This document shows positions 25,281-34,401 of a stretch of DNA of 64,000 nt, one piece after another (positions within the stretch are counted from its first letter, which is position 1; each line of letters starts with the position of its first letter). Origin of the DNA: Pseudoneurospora amorphoporcata (Eukaryota > Ascomycota > Sordariomycetes > Sordariales > Sordariaceae); NCBI GenBank assembly GCA_033297205.1, contig MU859129.1:86492-150491 (forward strand), given 5' to 3'. Both the position numbers and the translations under genes were made by a program. Below the pieces are notes generated by a model. The model did not search any database, was not told where the DNA came from, and was given only the letters and a program-made list of their open reading frames with translations.

Positions 25281-28200
25281 TCAAGCAGCCTGCACCTGCC
25301 TCTTAAGATCCGCCCACTTCCTAGTAAGCGTTTCATGAGCCGAGTTAATCTGCTCACGACATGAGTTAGCATTCTTTTCATTGTTCCCCTTTCTTCTCCC
25401 ATTTAGGAAGGAATCAAAAACTTACCTCAGCATACTGCAACTTCGTCTGCACAAGCTGCTCCTCCAAATCTGCCAGTTCCTTCTCGAGCTTCTGGTTCTC
25501 CTCATGGACCTTCTCGTTCCTCTTCATGAGATCGTCCCTCTCGAGACTCCACTTGTTCTCCAGCTCCTCCGGCTGATGTTCTATTACCACTCTGAGCTCC
25601 TTCACCTGGCCCTTCAGGGACTCATTTTCATCCTTCAGCTCTTCGTTCTCAACTTTGGTGCGCACCAGCTCCGTCGCCAGCGAGGCCTGCTCGCGATCCA
25701 CGGCCTCAATGCGCTCTTCCAGTCGACGCACCATGACGGCGTAGTTGGTGTTGGCCTGTTTCAGACCCTCGAGTTCCTGCTCCCGCTCCTTCTCGGCCTT
25801 GGTCTTGTCTTCCCACTCTTTACCGTACTCCTTGAGCAGCTCGGCCGTGATCTTGACGTCGCAGGCGTCGCGGACGAGCTGGTCGGCGCGGTAGACCTCC
25901 TTGTCGATGCTGGCGGAGCTGGAGCCGAAGAAGCCGTTCTCGAGGATGGAGTTGGACGAGGGCGTGGCGTCGATGTAGACGTCGAAGAGCCGATCTTTCA
26001 AAAAGGTGGTGAGCTGCGACATGTCGGACATGCCGAGCAGGGCGGTCGCGTTCTTTTGCATGAGCACGATGCCGAACTTGATGATGGCCGAGAGACCCTC
26101 GGAGAAGATCAGATCGTAGATGCGCAGGACGAGCTGCAGGGGGAAGCGGTAGGCGAAGAGGGTGAGGAACCACTGCGTGGCGTAGAGGTGGGGGGAGATG
26201 CCGCGGCGGTGGAGGTGGCAGTAGAGAGCGGGCTCGAGGTCCTCGAGCAGGCGCTCAAACTGGTAGAGGCACTTGTGCAGGCCGGGCATGTCTTGGATGA
26301 AGAGCTCGCGAAGGTGGTACTGGTTCATCAACCGTACCAGCAGGCAGAAGGCCTCCTCCTCGGGCATGTTGAAGAGAAGAGGCATGACGAGGAAGTTCAT
26401 GCCCTGGGCATAGCCGACGCCTTCGTCGAAGAGAGCATAGGCCTTGCACACGCCAAAGAGGCCCTCCTGAAGCCCTTGAGCGGCGGCAAACTTGGAATAG
26501 CTCGTTCGAGCGCCCAGATCCCTCCTAATGACCTTTTCGAGCCTCGATAGCATCTCCTTGTCTTCCTTCTCCTTCTTCTTGCGCTCCGCCGCAGCCAGAG
26601 CCTGAGCCTTGACGAAGGCTTCCGAGTCTTTCTCTGTCGGAGAAGGAGCACCGGTTCCGTTGGGTCCAGACTTTTCCGAGTGAACTGACGAAGCGGACGA
26701 GGGCGTATCCTTGCCGCTCGCCTTACCGTTACTTAGTGATATTGAGGCATTGCTCTGCCTGTCACTTTTCCTCTCCTTGTCTGTACCCCTTGCTACCAAG
26801 TCCCGGTAGACCGTTTCCAGTTCCTCGTTTTTGCTTTGTGCCAGAACTTGCCAAATGACTCCACGGATTGCGCTGGGGATACCCTTTGCAATGGCCTCCT
26901 TCAACTGCTCAGGGCTTGTCCGAGCAACAGCTGCGGGACCTTCGTAAACGACCGTCTGCCACAAATCCCAATCCACAGGAGCGTCGGAGCCTGCTGAAGG
27001 GCCAGCAGTAACTCCGGATGCTGTACCGGGTGCGAGAGCCGGGTTGGGAGTTGGCGGAAGTGGCGATGGAGGGGGTTGAACCGCTTCCTTCTCCTCAGAG
27101 GTAGAGCTCTTCTCATCCTCGTCTCCCGTGGGCGCACTGCCTTCTTCCCTTAGACGCAGCTGCTTGAAACGATCCTTCAGAGTGTTCTTGTTGCCACCCT
27201 CCTCGTCAAGCTTGCCTAATGTTCCCTCGGGGTTGCTGGAAAGAGTCGCGACAGAGCTGGCGGTATTCCGTCTTGTACCAGTTGCGGCGGGTGCTGGTGG
27301 AGGCGGGTTGTTTACCTCCTTTGATGAACTCCTGGAGAGCCAGGAAAAGGGGCTAGTGAGTTTCCTGGTGACCGGAGGCGGTGGTGCTGGAGTAAGGGCA
27401 GCGGGCGCAGGCGGAGGAGGAGCGGCGGCGGCCACGGGAGCGGCGATGGGCGGGCTTTTTACTTCCTCGGTAGCGGAGGGTGACCAGGGCATGGCGGGCA
27501 GAGCACTGGCTACACTGCTTATTGACATCTTCTTTGTTGATGAAGGCGCCGTATCAAGGGTTTTTTCTGGACTCCTTTGTCAGTATATCCTGGCGGGTTT
27601 TGCTAGGCTGTGCGCAGAACCTTGACCGCCTTGACGTACCTGTGTCTCCAATTGTAGAATTATCATTTAGGCTTACATCGTCCAGCGATGCAGCTGAGAA
27701 AGCGGACGCCTCTGAAGCCTTGGAAGCATGCGAGATGCGGTGTAGCGACTTGTTTTCCTGCTCCGCTGCCGGAGTCTCGAAGACCTCCTCCTGCTCCTCT
27801 TCCTTGTTCTCTGTTGTCTTGGGAACTTGGGGGGTTTCTGTGGTGTGGGAGACGGCGTCGTGGTCGGAATCGGCGGCGGCGGAATCGTGCATTGATGGGG
27901 AGCGCGGGCGATTAAACGAGGACGAGCGTTTTGTTAGGGACCTTAGGGAACCTGTGTCGATGGCATCTTCAAAAGTATCCTGCATGACGGTAATAGTCAT
28001 GGTTGTTGTCAGCATGGGTTGCACTTGTCCTCCCCAGGGGCAAGTAAGGGATGATGTTAACTTGAAGACTTACGGTGTCCTTGTCGTCTGTGTCGGACAA
28101 GGCAGTGGAGGGAGCGAGAGAGGCTGGTCGGTGGTTGTCCTTTGTCTCTGTTGCGGGAGAGGAAGCAGCGTCCTCTTTCTCGAGCTCGTTGGTGACCTCC

Positions 28201-28283
28201 TGAACCGTCTCCTTGGGGACCTCTTTGGTAGCGACCTCCTCTTGGGCGGCAGCAGCCCCTTCCTGTACTTCGGATGCCGACAT
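25281..28283 (-). CDS. GYP5: TBC-domain Rab GTPase-activating protein, Gyp5/Gyl1 type
   Basis: Stimulates GTP hydrolysis on Rab proteins in exocytosis (yeast Gyp5 acts on Ypt1/Sec4 at sites of polarised growth). Four minus-strand exons (28283-28074, 27979-27640, 27566-25426, 25349-25281) join to 919 codons. The first ~400 residues are disordered: acidic, then Pro/Ala-rich with an SH3-ligand-like PPP content. The TBC domain spans about residues 410-720. It shows IRGVIWQ (Arg418, Trp422), the arginine-finger block IRRDLGARTS (Ile530, Asp533, Arg537) and the glutamine finger YAQG (571). A coiled coil covers about 775-905. The last exon encodes a 22-residue helical tail. The arginine-finger spacing is IxxDxxxR, one residue longer than the textbook IxxDxxR; I believe fungal Gyp5 orthologues share this but could not check. 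The downstream intron has a typical GTAAGT donor. Confidence 0.9.
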
Positions 28284-30427
28284 TGTGTCTTTTGGTGGTG
28301 GGATCCCAAAAATAGGTCACGTTCAGCTACAAGCTGCTCTTGCTCTAGGCAATATACGAAGCGGCGACACAAGGACGGGTCGAGGGCGGGCGACAGGTTG
28401 TGGTGGTTGCGGTGGTGTTGTGGTTGTTTATGCGGCAGGGCGAGTGGCCATTGATAACGGAAATACAAGCAGGTGGAGGGTGACAGAGGGATAGACACCC
28501 CTCACACTACCCGACTCGCTTTTCGACTGGTCGACGATGGGTGGTCAATGACGAGGCAAGTGCTGCAAACAAGGTCGCTTTCGAGTTGCCAAAAGATAAG
28601 ACAATAACTGGTACAAATTGGTTGTCTGGAGGAAGCGGAAGGGACAAGTCGGGGCTTGTAAGTAAAATGTCCGGTCGGTCAGTGTGTCGTCCCCTGACAG
28701 ACAACCTCTACGGGTACAGGGTACGCCAAACCTGCACTAATTGGGGGTCCGAATGGGCCGATGGTCAAGTCGCGGGTACCTGGCAGACTAACAGGCACCT
28801 ACTCCACCACACATCCACTTGCAGTTGTTTACCGTACTTTTGTCATTCACCGCACTTGCAAAGGATTGAGGGAGCTTCTTCCTTTTACGTACACTAACAT
28901 ACACGGCTACAATACAGCATTGTTAAAACCTCCTTTTTGAGTTTTGACATGCAACGTTTTCCTCCAAAGCTACACAACACAGCCCAAGATCTCAGAGCTC
29001 AAAGCCAACACAAGCCACCCGATCAAATGCCAGGCTGCAAACACGTTCACAATAAAACACAGTGAAACATCCCACATTCGACAGCGATGATTCGATGCAC
29101 ATTTGGTTGGCGTCTGTCAAGTGCAAGATGGCGCATCTACAAAGTCTAGAATGGGGGGTCCCAATGGCACGTGCAGCGGTTTTTCTGAAACGTTCACGGA
29201 TGAGGGGCTGACATGCACCAATCAGCAATTGCAATGTTTCAACACCATCACCAACCTTCACTGCATAGTTCATCTGATATTCCCCGACATGGCGGCTTGA
29301 TCGACGGGCCGACGGAAATCCTATTGCCCCAACCCAGGCCATCGGAACCCGCGATACCTCATAGGGTTCATGAATCATGTCAAGCCCCCCCCCCCAAACG
29401 CCCGCTCCGCTCATCAAACATTTAAACGGTCATCAAAACTCTGCATACAAACAAGATTCGGGATCCGCCTATAAGCCCTTCTACAGCCAAGAGCCGAAAT
29501 GCGAAATCTGCTTGCAATCTATCTGCCCATGACAGCCCTGTGCCCCTGTGCGGTCAGCCGCCTTCTAGACTTATCTCAGTCTCTAAATACGCCCCTGTTC
29601 CGTGTTGAACTCTTGGCGCCCCCTTTTCTGCAAGTGCCGAAAGACTGGGATCCGAGTTGCATGTAAACATTCGGAACACGACTTATACACATGCCAGACA
29701 CTCTTCGATATCTCATTAAACATTCAATCGGAAAGTTCCACGCAGCTGTAACCGCATGATTCTAAAGTTGAAATTGCTTTCGCTGTCTTTTCTCTTGCTG
29801 TCTTTTCGTCTTCTTGTGCCGCTGTAGACATGTCAAAGCGGCATAGTCGAGCTTATTGCTGTTGGCTGCCCAGCTTCAAAAAGTCAGATATCCACCATCA
29901 CAAAACAGCATATGCCCCCGAAGCATGAATCAGGCTCCTTCAGCTGTCTTTCCTTCCGTGACTCCAGCGAGATACAAGTGTCTTTCTCTGCCATTCACTT
30001 GTCCCCTCTTCATCCCCTGTTGCGACCCCATGGAAAAGTGTCAATTACGACAGACAGATAAGGCGTTTCATATATATATTCCCTTTCCTTTCGTCCCCTC
30101 CCCACACCCTAGTGATAACAATCATTGAGAACCTGGTTGGTTGTTTACACGGTCAAGGCCGGTGAAGCCCTCGGTGAACATTTTACTCCACTTCCTATCC
30201 AAACCTTGGTGTTGGCGCTGGAGGTTCCGCCTTTTCAGTAACACTGCTGGTAGAACTTGAAGCTATCGTGAGATTGGAGGAGCCAATATTGCGGCAAATA
30301 CCCGAGGCGCTTTTTGTTACGCCAATGCAGCAAACGGGCATGGCAGCATTCCTGACCATTTCTTCGGCCCATCTTCATCTCCAAGCCTTTTTCACCACAA
30401 AGTCTTTCCCGAACCTGAACCTGAACC
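28284..30427. other. intergenic region upstream of the TBC gene
   Basis: About 2.1 kb holding the GYP5 promoter. There is a C-run near 29386-29397. The open frames (for example 28992-29417 on the minus strand) lack protein-like composition. No RNA gene or mobile element was recognised. Confidence 0.4.
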
Positions 30428-31376
30428 ATGGGACCAGCGCTCATACCAGAGTCGGTGCCCTCCGGAATTTCACCGGCCGCCATCCAGAATCATGCCTCGA
30501 GCACCAAAACTTCTGACCCCAACCCAGGCCGTGGAGAGTGGAACACGCAGCAGACGAATGGCGCGCAGAGTATCCCTCGCGGAACATTCCAGTTGGTTGA
30601 GAACCAGGTTCTCCTCGCTCACAGTCCGATGACTGGCGCAGGAGAGCCATGTCCGGTCCTGCCATCGGAGGCGAGCAACGCCATCACTACAGGAACAGCG
30701 CGCCTAAATGGTGGTCTTTATCGAGCCCAGGCAGCCCCTCCATAGTACGGCCCCTGGGTCGTCCCAACCCACCACCTGTCAGCCTACACTCCCGCCCAGT
30801 ACGACTCTGGGCCCGGCCCTACCAACCCACGCAGAGCTTACCAAAGCGGAACAGGAGATGAACAACATGCTCATGCTAAAGGAATATCTTGGTGGTATCG
30901 ACACACTGCATGATATACTTGAAGCGGCTCAAGATTCCAAAGGGAGGCAGGTCCAGCCCGGATACCCTGTGCCCCTGTACCAGAGTCATGAGCGCTAACT
31001 CTTTTTGTGACAGGCAACCACACCGTGGACCGTAGCCATGTTCCCTTCCACCCGGCCAACCAACGGCCAGCAACCGACTGGAGGCCCGCGTGGCTTCAAC
31101 CTACAGAATTATGCCATGAACAGCATGCTAGGCCGGTTTTCTGGCCAGGGCGCTGACGCTGCAGTTGCTCTGGGAGTGGCCCCAGGAGAGACGGTCGCGA
31201 GAGTTGCCGGTGGGGTATCCCTGCATCTGGTTGATGGCCATCTCGGCAACATGGCCATGGGCCAACAGGACAACACCGCATCCTTGGCCGGAGGCATCCC
31301 GAAGTCGGAAACATCATCCGATCTGCCGGTTTTCCAACCTGAAAACCTACGGCCACCGTCGTTATACCAAGAATAA
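30428..31376 (+). pseudogene. possible spliced or decayed protein gene, family unknown
   Basis: Three protein-like frames follow each other. The first is 30428-30745 (starts MGPALIPESVPSGISPAA). The second is a helical, charged frame across 30708-30950 that includes THAELTKAEQEMNNMLMLKE. The third is 31017-31376 (includes MFPSTRPTNGQQPTGGPRGF). The second and third join in frame if 30950-31016 is an intron: the acceptor side (GCGCTAAC branch, then TTTTTGTGACAG) is excellent, the donor GTCCAG is weak. Between the first and second frames I find no good intron; an in-frame TAG and a one-base frame change are needed, so the gene may be decayed. The encoded sequence is Pro/Gln-rich with one helical segment. 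I do not recognise a family. Confidence 0.3.
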
Positions 31377-31849
31377 TGGCATTGGCAACCAGGCACAGAA
31401 AAGCCGCCATGATGCCCTGTGGTTTCTCCATGCCGCCAACGCCATGATGGCTCCTGGCATCTGAGCCTGAGCTTGAGCCTGAGTGGCTGGAGTGACGAAC
31501 AACTGAATGCGGAGCGGCTGGCGCTTCAGGTGACGATCCATACCAGACAAAGAGAGCCTGGCTTCGGCGGTCATTCTTACCACCCCCAGTTCACGAAGCA
31601 GATGACACGCCACGCTGGCAAGTTTGCTTCATCAATCTCAAGATTGAGTCGGCCGATTGCAGCAAAGTATCTCCAATTGCGAAGCCGAAAAACTAATTTC
31701 GTCCTTCCGGCTCCGAGTTCTGCCTTCAGCACTGGCAGAAGTGAGAGAGATTGCGAACTCGACGTGTAAAGTAAACGCCAAACGCCGCTGGACACCTCTT
31801 TTGAAGACGATGCAAAGTTCAAGATGATTGAAGTTCACGAAAAGGATTC

Positions 31850-32012
31850 GATACTGGCAGCAACAAGGGTCATTCTTGTTCGAAACCCAGGTTGAGGTCT
31901 TGCCCCTGATTTAGTCTGAACTTCTAGTGTCACCCAAACTTTCCTTTCCAAAACAGCAAACAGCAAACTTTCTCGAATCCAGCAAAGAACCAAACCAGCA
32001 GATATCAGTTGT
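31850..32012 (+). repeat. diverged direct repeat, copy 1
   Basis: Shares its order of blocks with 32376-32532: a GGCAACAA-like start, TTGAG, CTGATTT, GTCTGAACTT, CTTTCC, ACAGCAAAC, TTCTCGAATC and AGCAAA. Roughly 70 percent similar by eye, about 525 bp apart. Confidence 0.55.
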
Positions 32013-32375
32013 ACCATTTCGCCCAAGACGGACCGCAAAGTCGACAAGCAACTGTCCGATCCCAGAAAATCAGCAATCTGGCGGTACCTCATGACGCTTA
32101 CCAAGACCGAAATTCCGGTTCCTGATGATCCGACCATCAGTGAACTCCTTACACTCCCAAAGCGCCGCAACCTTCCGAGAACATGGCAAAATATACCCAG
32201 GGCTTGGCGAGGGAAACTGTGCTGCCGTCACCGACCTGGTCGCCGGACGATCCTTCCAAGAGTACGAGCAGGTCTGAACTTTCGTTTACCCATTGAGAAA
32301 ACCGTGAAACCAAAAAGCCAGCAAATATCATCACTTCAAAGGATTACACCATGATCACAGTTTGCGGCAAAATAA

Positions 32376-32532
32376 TACTGGGCGGCAACAATCTTTGTTA
32401 TTTCGCAAATCAGTTGAGATCATTACCTCTGATTTGGGTTGGTCTGAACTTCAGCGGTATCCAACCTGTCTTTCCCACACAGCAAACCTTCTCGAATCTA
32501 GCAAACCAGCGAATGATCATAAGGTACTCAAA
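32376..32532 (+). repeat. diverged direct repeat, copy 2
   Basis: Partner of 31850-32012, with the same ordered blocks, including GTCTGAACTT, ACAGCAAAC and TTCTCGAATC. A weaker third match to the GTCTGAACTT block occurs near 32272. Confidence 0.55.
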
Positions 32533-32652
32533 CGACAGCAAATGAAGGGTCACGGGCACCCCTAAAATTCCTTCTCTTTCAGTTCCGTCTTGTTTCAGAT
32601 ATCACATCCTTCACCACCCCCCAATCCCAAGTCCAAACTCCAAAGCCCAAAC

Positions 32653-34401
32653 CTAATCATCAAACTCATCAATCTCCTCCACCAACTCCCTAACCACAAC
32701 CGGCACCTCCTCCAATCGAATCTCCCGCACTTCCCCCTCATCTCCCAATCCCAGGACCTCCTCCTCACCAGAGTGCAAATCCCACGTTCTCTCACCAACC
32801 GGCGCCCGCAACTGCCACGCCTCTGCCTCCCTCTCCACCACCCCGGCCTCTCTCAAATCCTCCACCAAGTCCAGGACGTTTACAGTTTCTAGGGGTTCTC
32901 GGAACGGCGGCGGGGCACTGCGAGGATGAGGCGGCAAGAAATCCGGGTTGGGAGCGGCGGGAGGGGCGTGGTGGTGGCCGGGGTTGAAGTAGGGCGGGCC
33001 GGGCTGTTGCTGCTGGGGGCTGGCTTGAGCAGCGGCGGCGGCAGGGAAAGCAGGCGCAGCAGAGAAAGCAAAGGCGGCAGACGCAGCGGAGGCAAAAGAG
33101 GCAGCAAGGCCAGCAAAGGCGGAGGACTCGAGCCATGTGCCCTCAAAGCGGCCCAGGGAGGATGACCGGAAGGAGTTGTAGGGAGCTGGGAGGGGCTCCG
33201 TGTCGGCAGCTTGATCGAAGGCAGGAGTGTTGTGGGAATCGAACCCAGACGCAGCAGCAAGAGGAAGGGACTCGAACCCAGGACCGGAAGCAGAACCTGA
33301 AGCAGCGCCAGCACCAAACCCGAAAGGCACAGCGCCAGGGGCAGCAGGGGACTCGAACCCAGAGCCAGAACCAAAAGAACCAGCACCGCCAGCATCGTCA
33401 TCGCGAGGGAAGGGCGTGCCAGCAGAACGGCGAGCTTCTTCATCCTCCAGACTAGCACCGCCAGAAAAAGACCAAACGCTAGAGCCAAAGTCAGAGCCAA
33501 AGTCAGAGCCAAAGCCAGAGCCAAAGCTAGGACCACCAGCAGCAGCAGCCCAGCAATCCACCCCCTGCCAGATGGGAGCAGCACCAGGAGCAGAACCGGC
33601 ACCGACAAAAACACCAGAACCAGCACAGTAACCATCAGTCGCATCATCCGGACGACCCTGAGGCACCGACTCCAACATGATACCTCCGCTCCCAGGTGAA
33701 GCAGGGAGGTGAATGACCGTGTTGAAGTCGGCAAAGTGGACGCGACGCTCACCACGGGGAAGAGGTTGGGAGTGGCCGGGCTGTTGGGCGTGTTGGGGAT
33801 GGGGCAGCGGTTGCTGGTAGCCGTAGCCGTGCGGGTAGGGAGCAGGCGGCATGGAATTGGGCAGACCGTACTGTCCAGGGGCGGGATGGAGCATCGCCAT
33901 GCCCATTCCCAGCTCAAAACCGGGGACGAAATCGGGGTAAAGGTGAACGTAGGGGGTGCCGGCTAGGTGAAAAGGGGCGCCGGTGCTCATGCCCACAGGC
34001 AACCCAGGCAACCCAGGGTCAGGCAGAGGTGCCGCACCAGGAGCAGCAGAGAAAGGGGTGCTAGGGAGGCCACCAGGGAAAGCGCCAGGAGCAGGGCCAA
34101 CATCAGGGCCAGGGCCAGCAGGACCAACAGAAGTTGTGCCAGCGCCTTCGCCAGAACCATCAACTTCACAGCTGACAGCGCATTCGATCGTGTCTCTCGT
34201 CTCGCTCGTCTCGCCCGCCGTGTTGTTGCCAGTGCCGTCACCACCGACAACATCTGCAGCCGCCGCAGACGCAGACACAAGAACGGGGCTAGCCGCATAA
34301 ATATCCTCCTCCTCCTCATCATGGTCGTGGTCGTGGTCATCTTGAGCAGCGACGGGGGCAGGTGGGTTGCCAGCGTCCAAGTTACTGCTGGTCTCCTCCA
34401 A
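32653..34401 (-). CDS. in-frame continuation beyond a TAG stop (582 codons), low-complexity protein
   Basis: This frame begins directly after the TAG that ends the 978-codon frame and stays open in the same phase to 32653. It is protein-like from its first codon: an acidic His/Asp patch, then Pro/Gly/Ala-rich sequence. Ordered islands follow such as TPYVHLYPDFVPGFELGMGM, ERRVHFADFNTVIHLP, a Phe-Glu/Asp-Ser repeat region, and a C-terminal helical acidic domain containing NVLDLVEDLREAGVVE and RTWDLHSGEEEVLGLGDEGE. The first in-frame ATG is only at 33990 (codon 138). It could be the second half of one 1,560-residue protein (readthrough, nonsense allele or an unrecognised intron), or a separate gene starting internally. 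No family recognised. Confidence 0.55.
   Translation of the reverse strand: MEETSSNLDAGNPPAPVAAQDDHDHDHDEEEEDIYAASPVLVSASAAAADVVGGDGTGNNTAGETSETRDTIECAVSCEVDGSGEGAGTTSVGPAGPGPDVGPAPGAFPGGLPSTPFSAAPGAAPLPDPGLPGLPVGMSTGAPFHLAGTPYVHLYPDFVPGFELGMGMAMLHPAPGQYGLPNSMPPAPYPHGYGYQQPLPHPQHAQQPGHSQPLPRGERRVHFADFNTVIHLPASPGSGGIMLESVPQGRPDDATDGYCAGSGVFVGAGSAPGAAPIWQGVDCWAAAAGGPSFGSGFGSDFGSDFGSSVWSFSGGASLEDEEARRSAGTPFPRDDDAGGAGSFGSGSGFESPAAPGAVPFGFGAGAASGSASGPGFESLPLAAASGFDSHNTPAFDQAADTEPLPAPYNSFRSSSLGRFEGTWLESSAFAGLAASFASAASAAFAFSAAPAFPAAAAAQASPQQQQPGPPYFNPGHHHAPPAAPNPDFLPPHPRSAPPPFREPLETVNVLDLVEDLREAGVVEREAEAWQLRAPVGERTWDLHSGEEEVLGLGDEGEVREIRLEEVPVVVRELVEEIDEFDD

Larger units (their letters stand above)
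31377..32652. other. intergenic region with gene-like fragments and a diverged direct repeat
   Basis: About 1.3 kb. A short protein-like stretch occurs on the plus strand near 32091-32210 (contains TEIPVPDDPTISELLTLP) but has no continuous gene around it. A diverged ~160 bp direct repeat is listed separately. Otherwise nothing recognised. Confidence 0.35.

Noticed and set aside
33230..33370. tRNA T-loop-like strings (GGGTTCGAGTCCC) on the minus strand
   Set aside because: They are repeated codons for Gly-Phe-Glu/Asp-Ser inside the low-complexity frame; no acceptor or anticodon stems.
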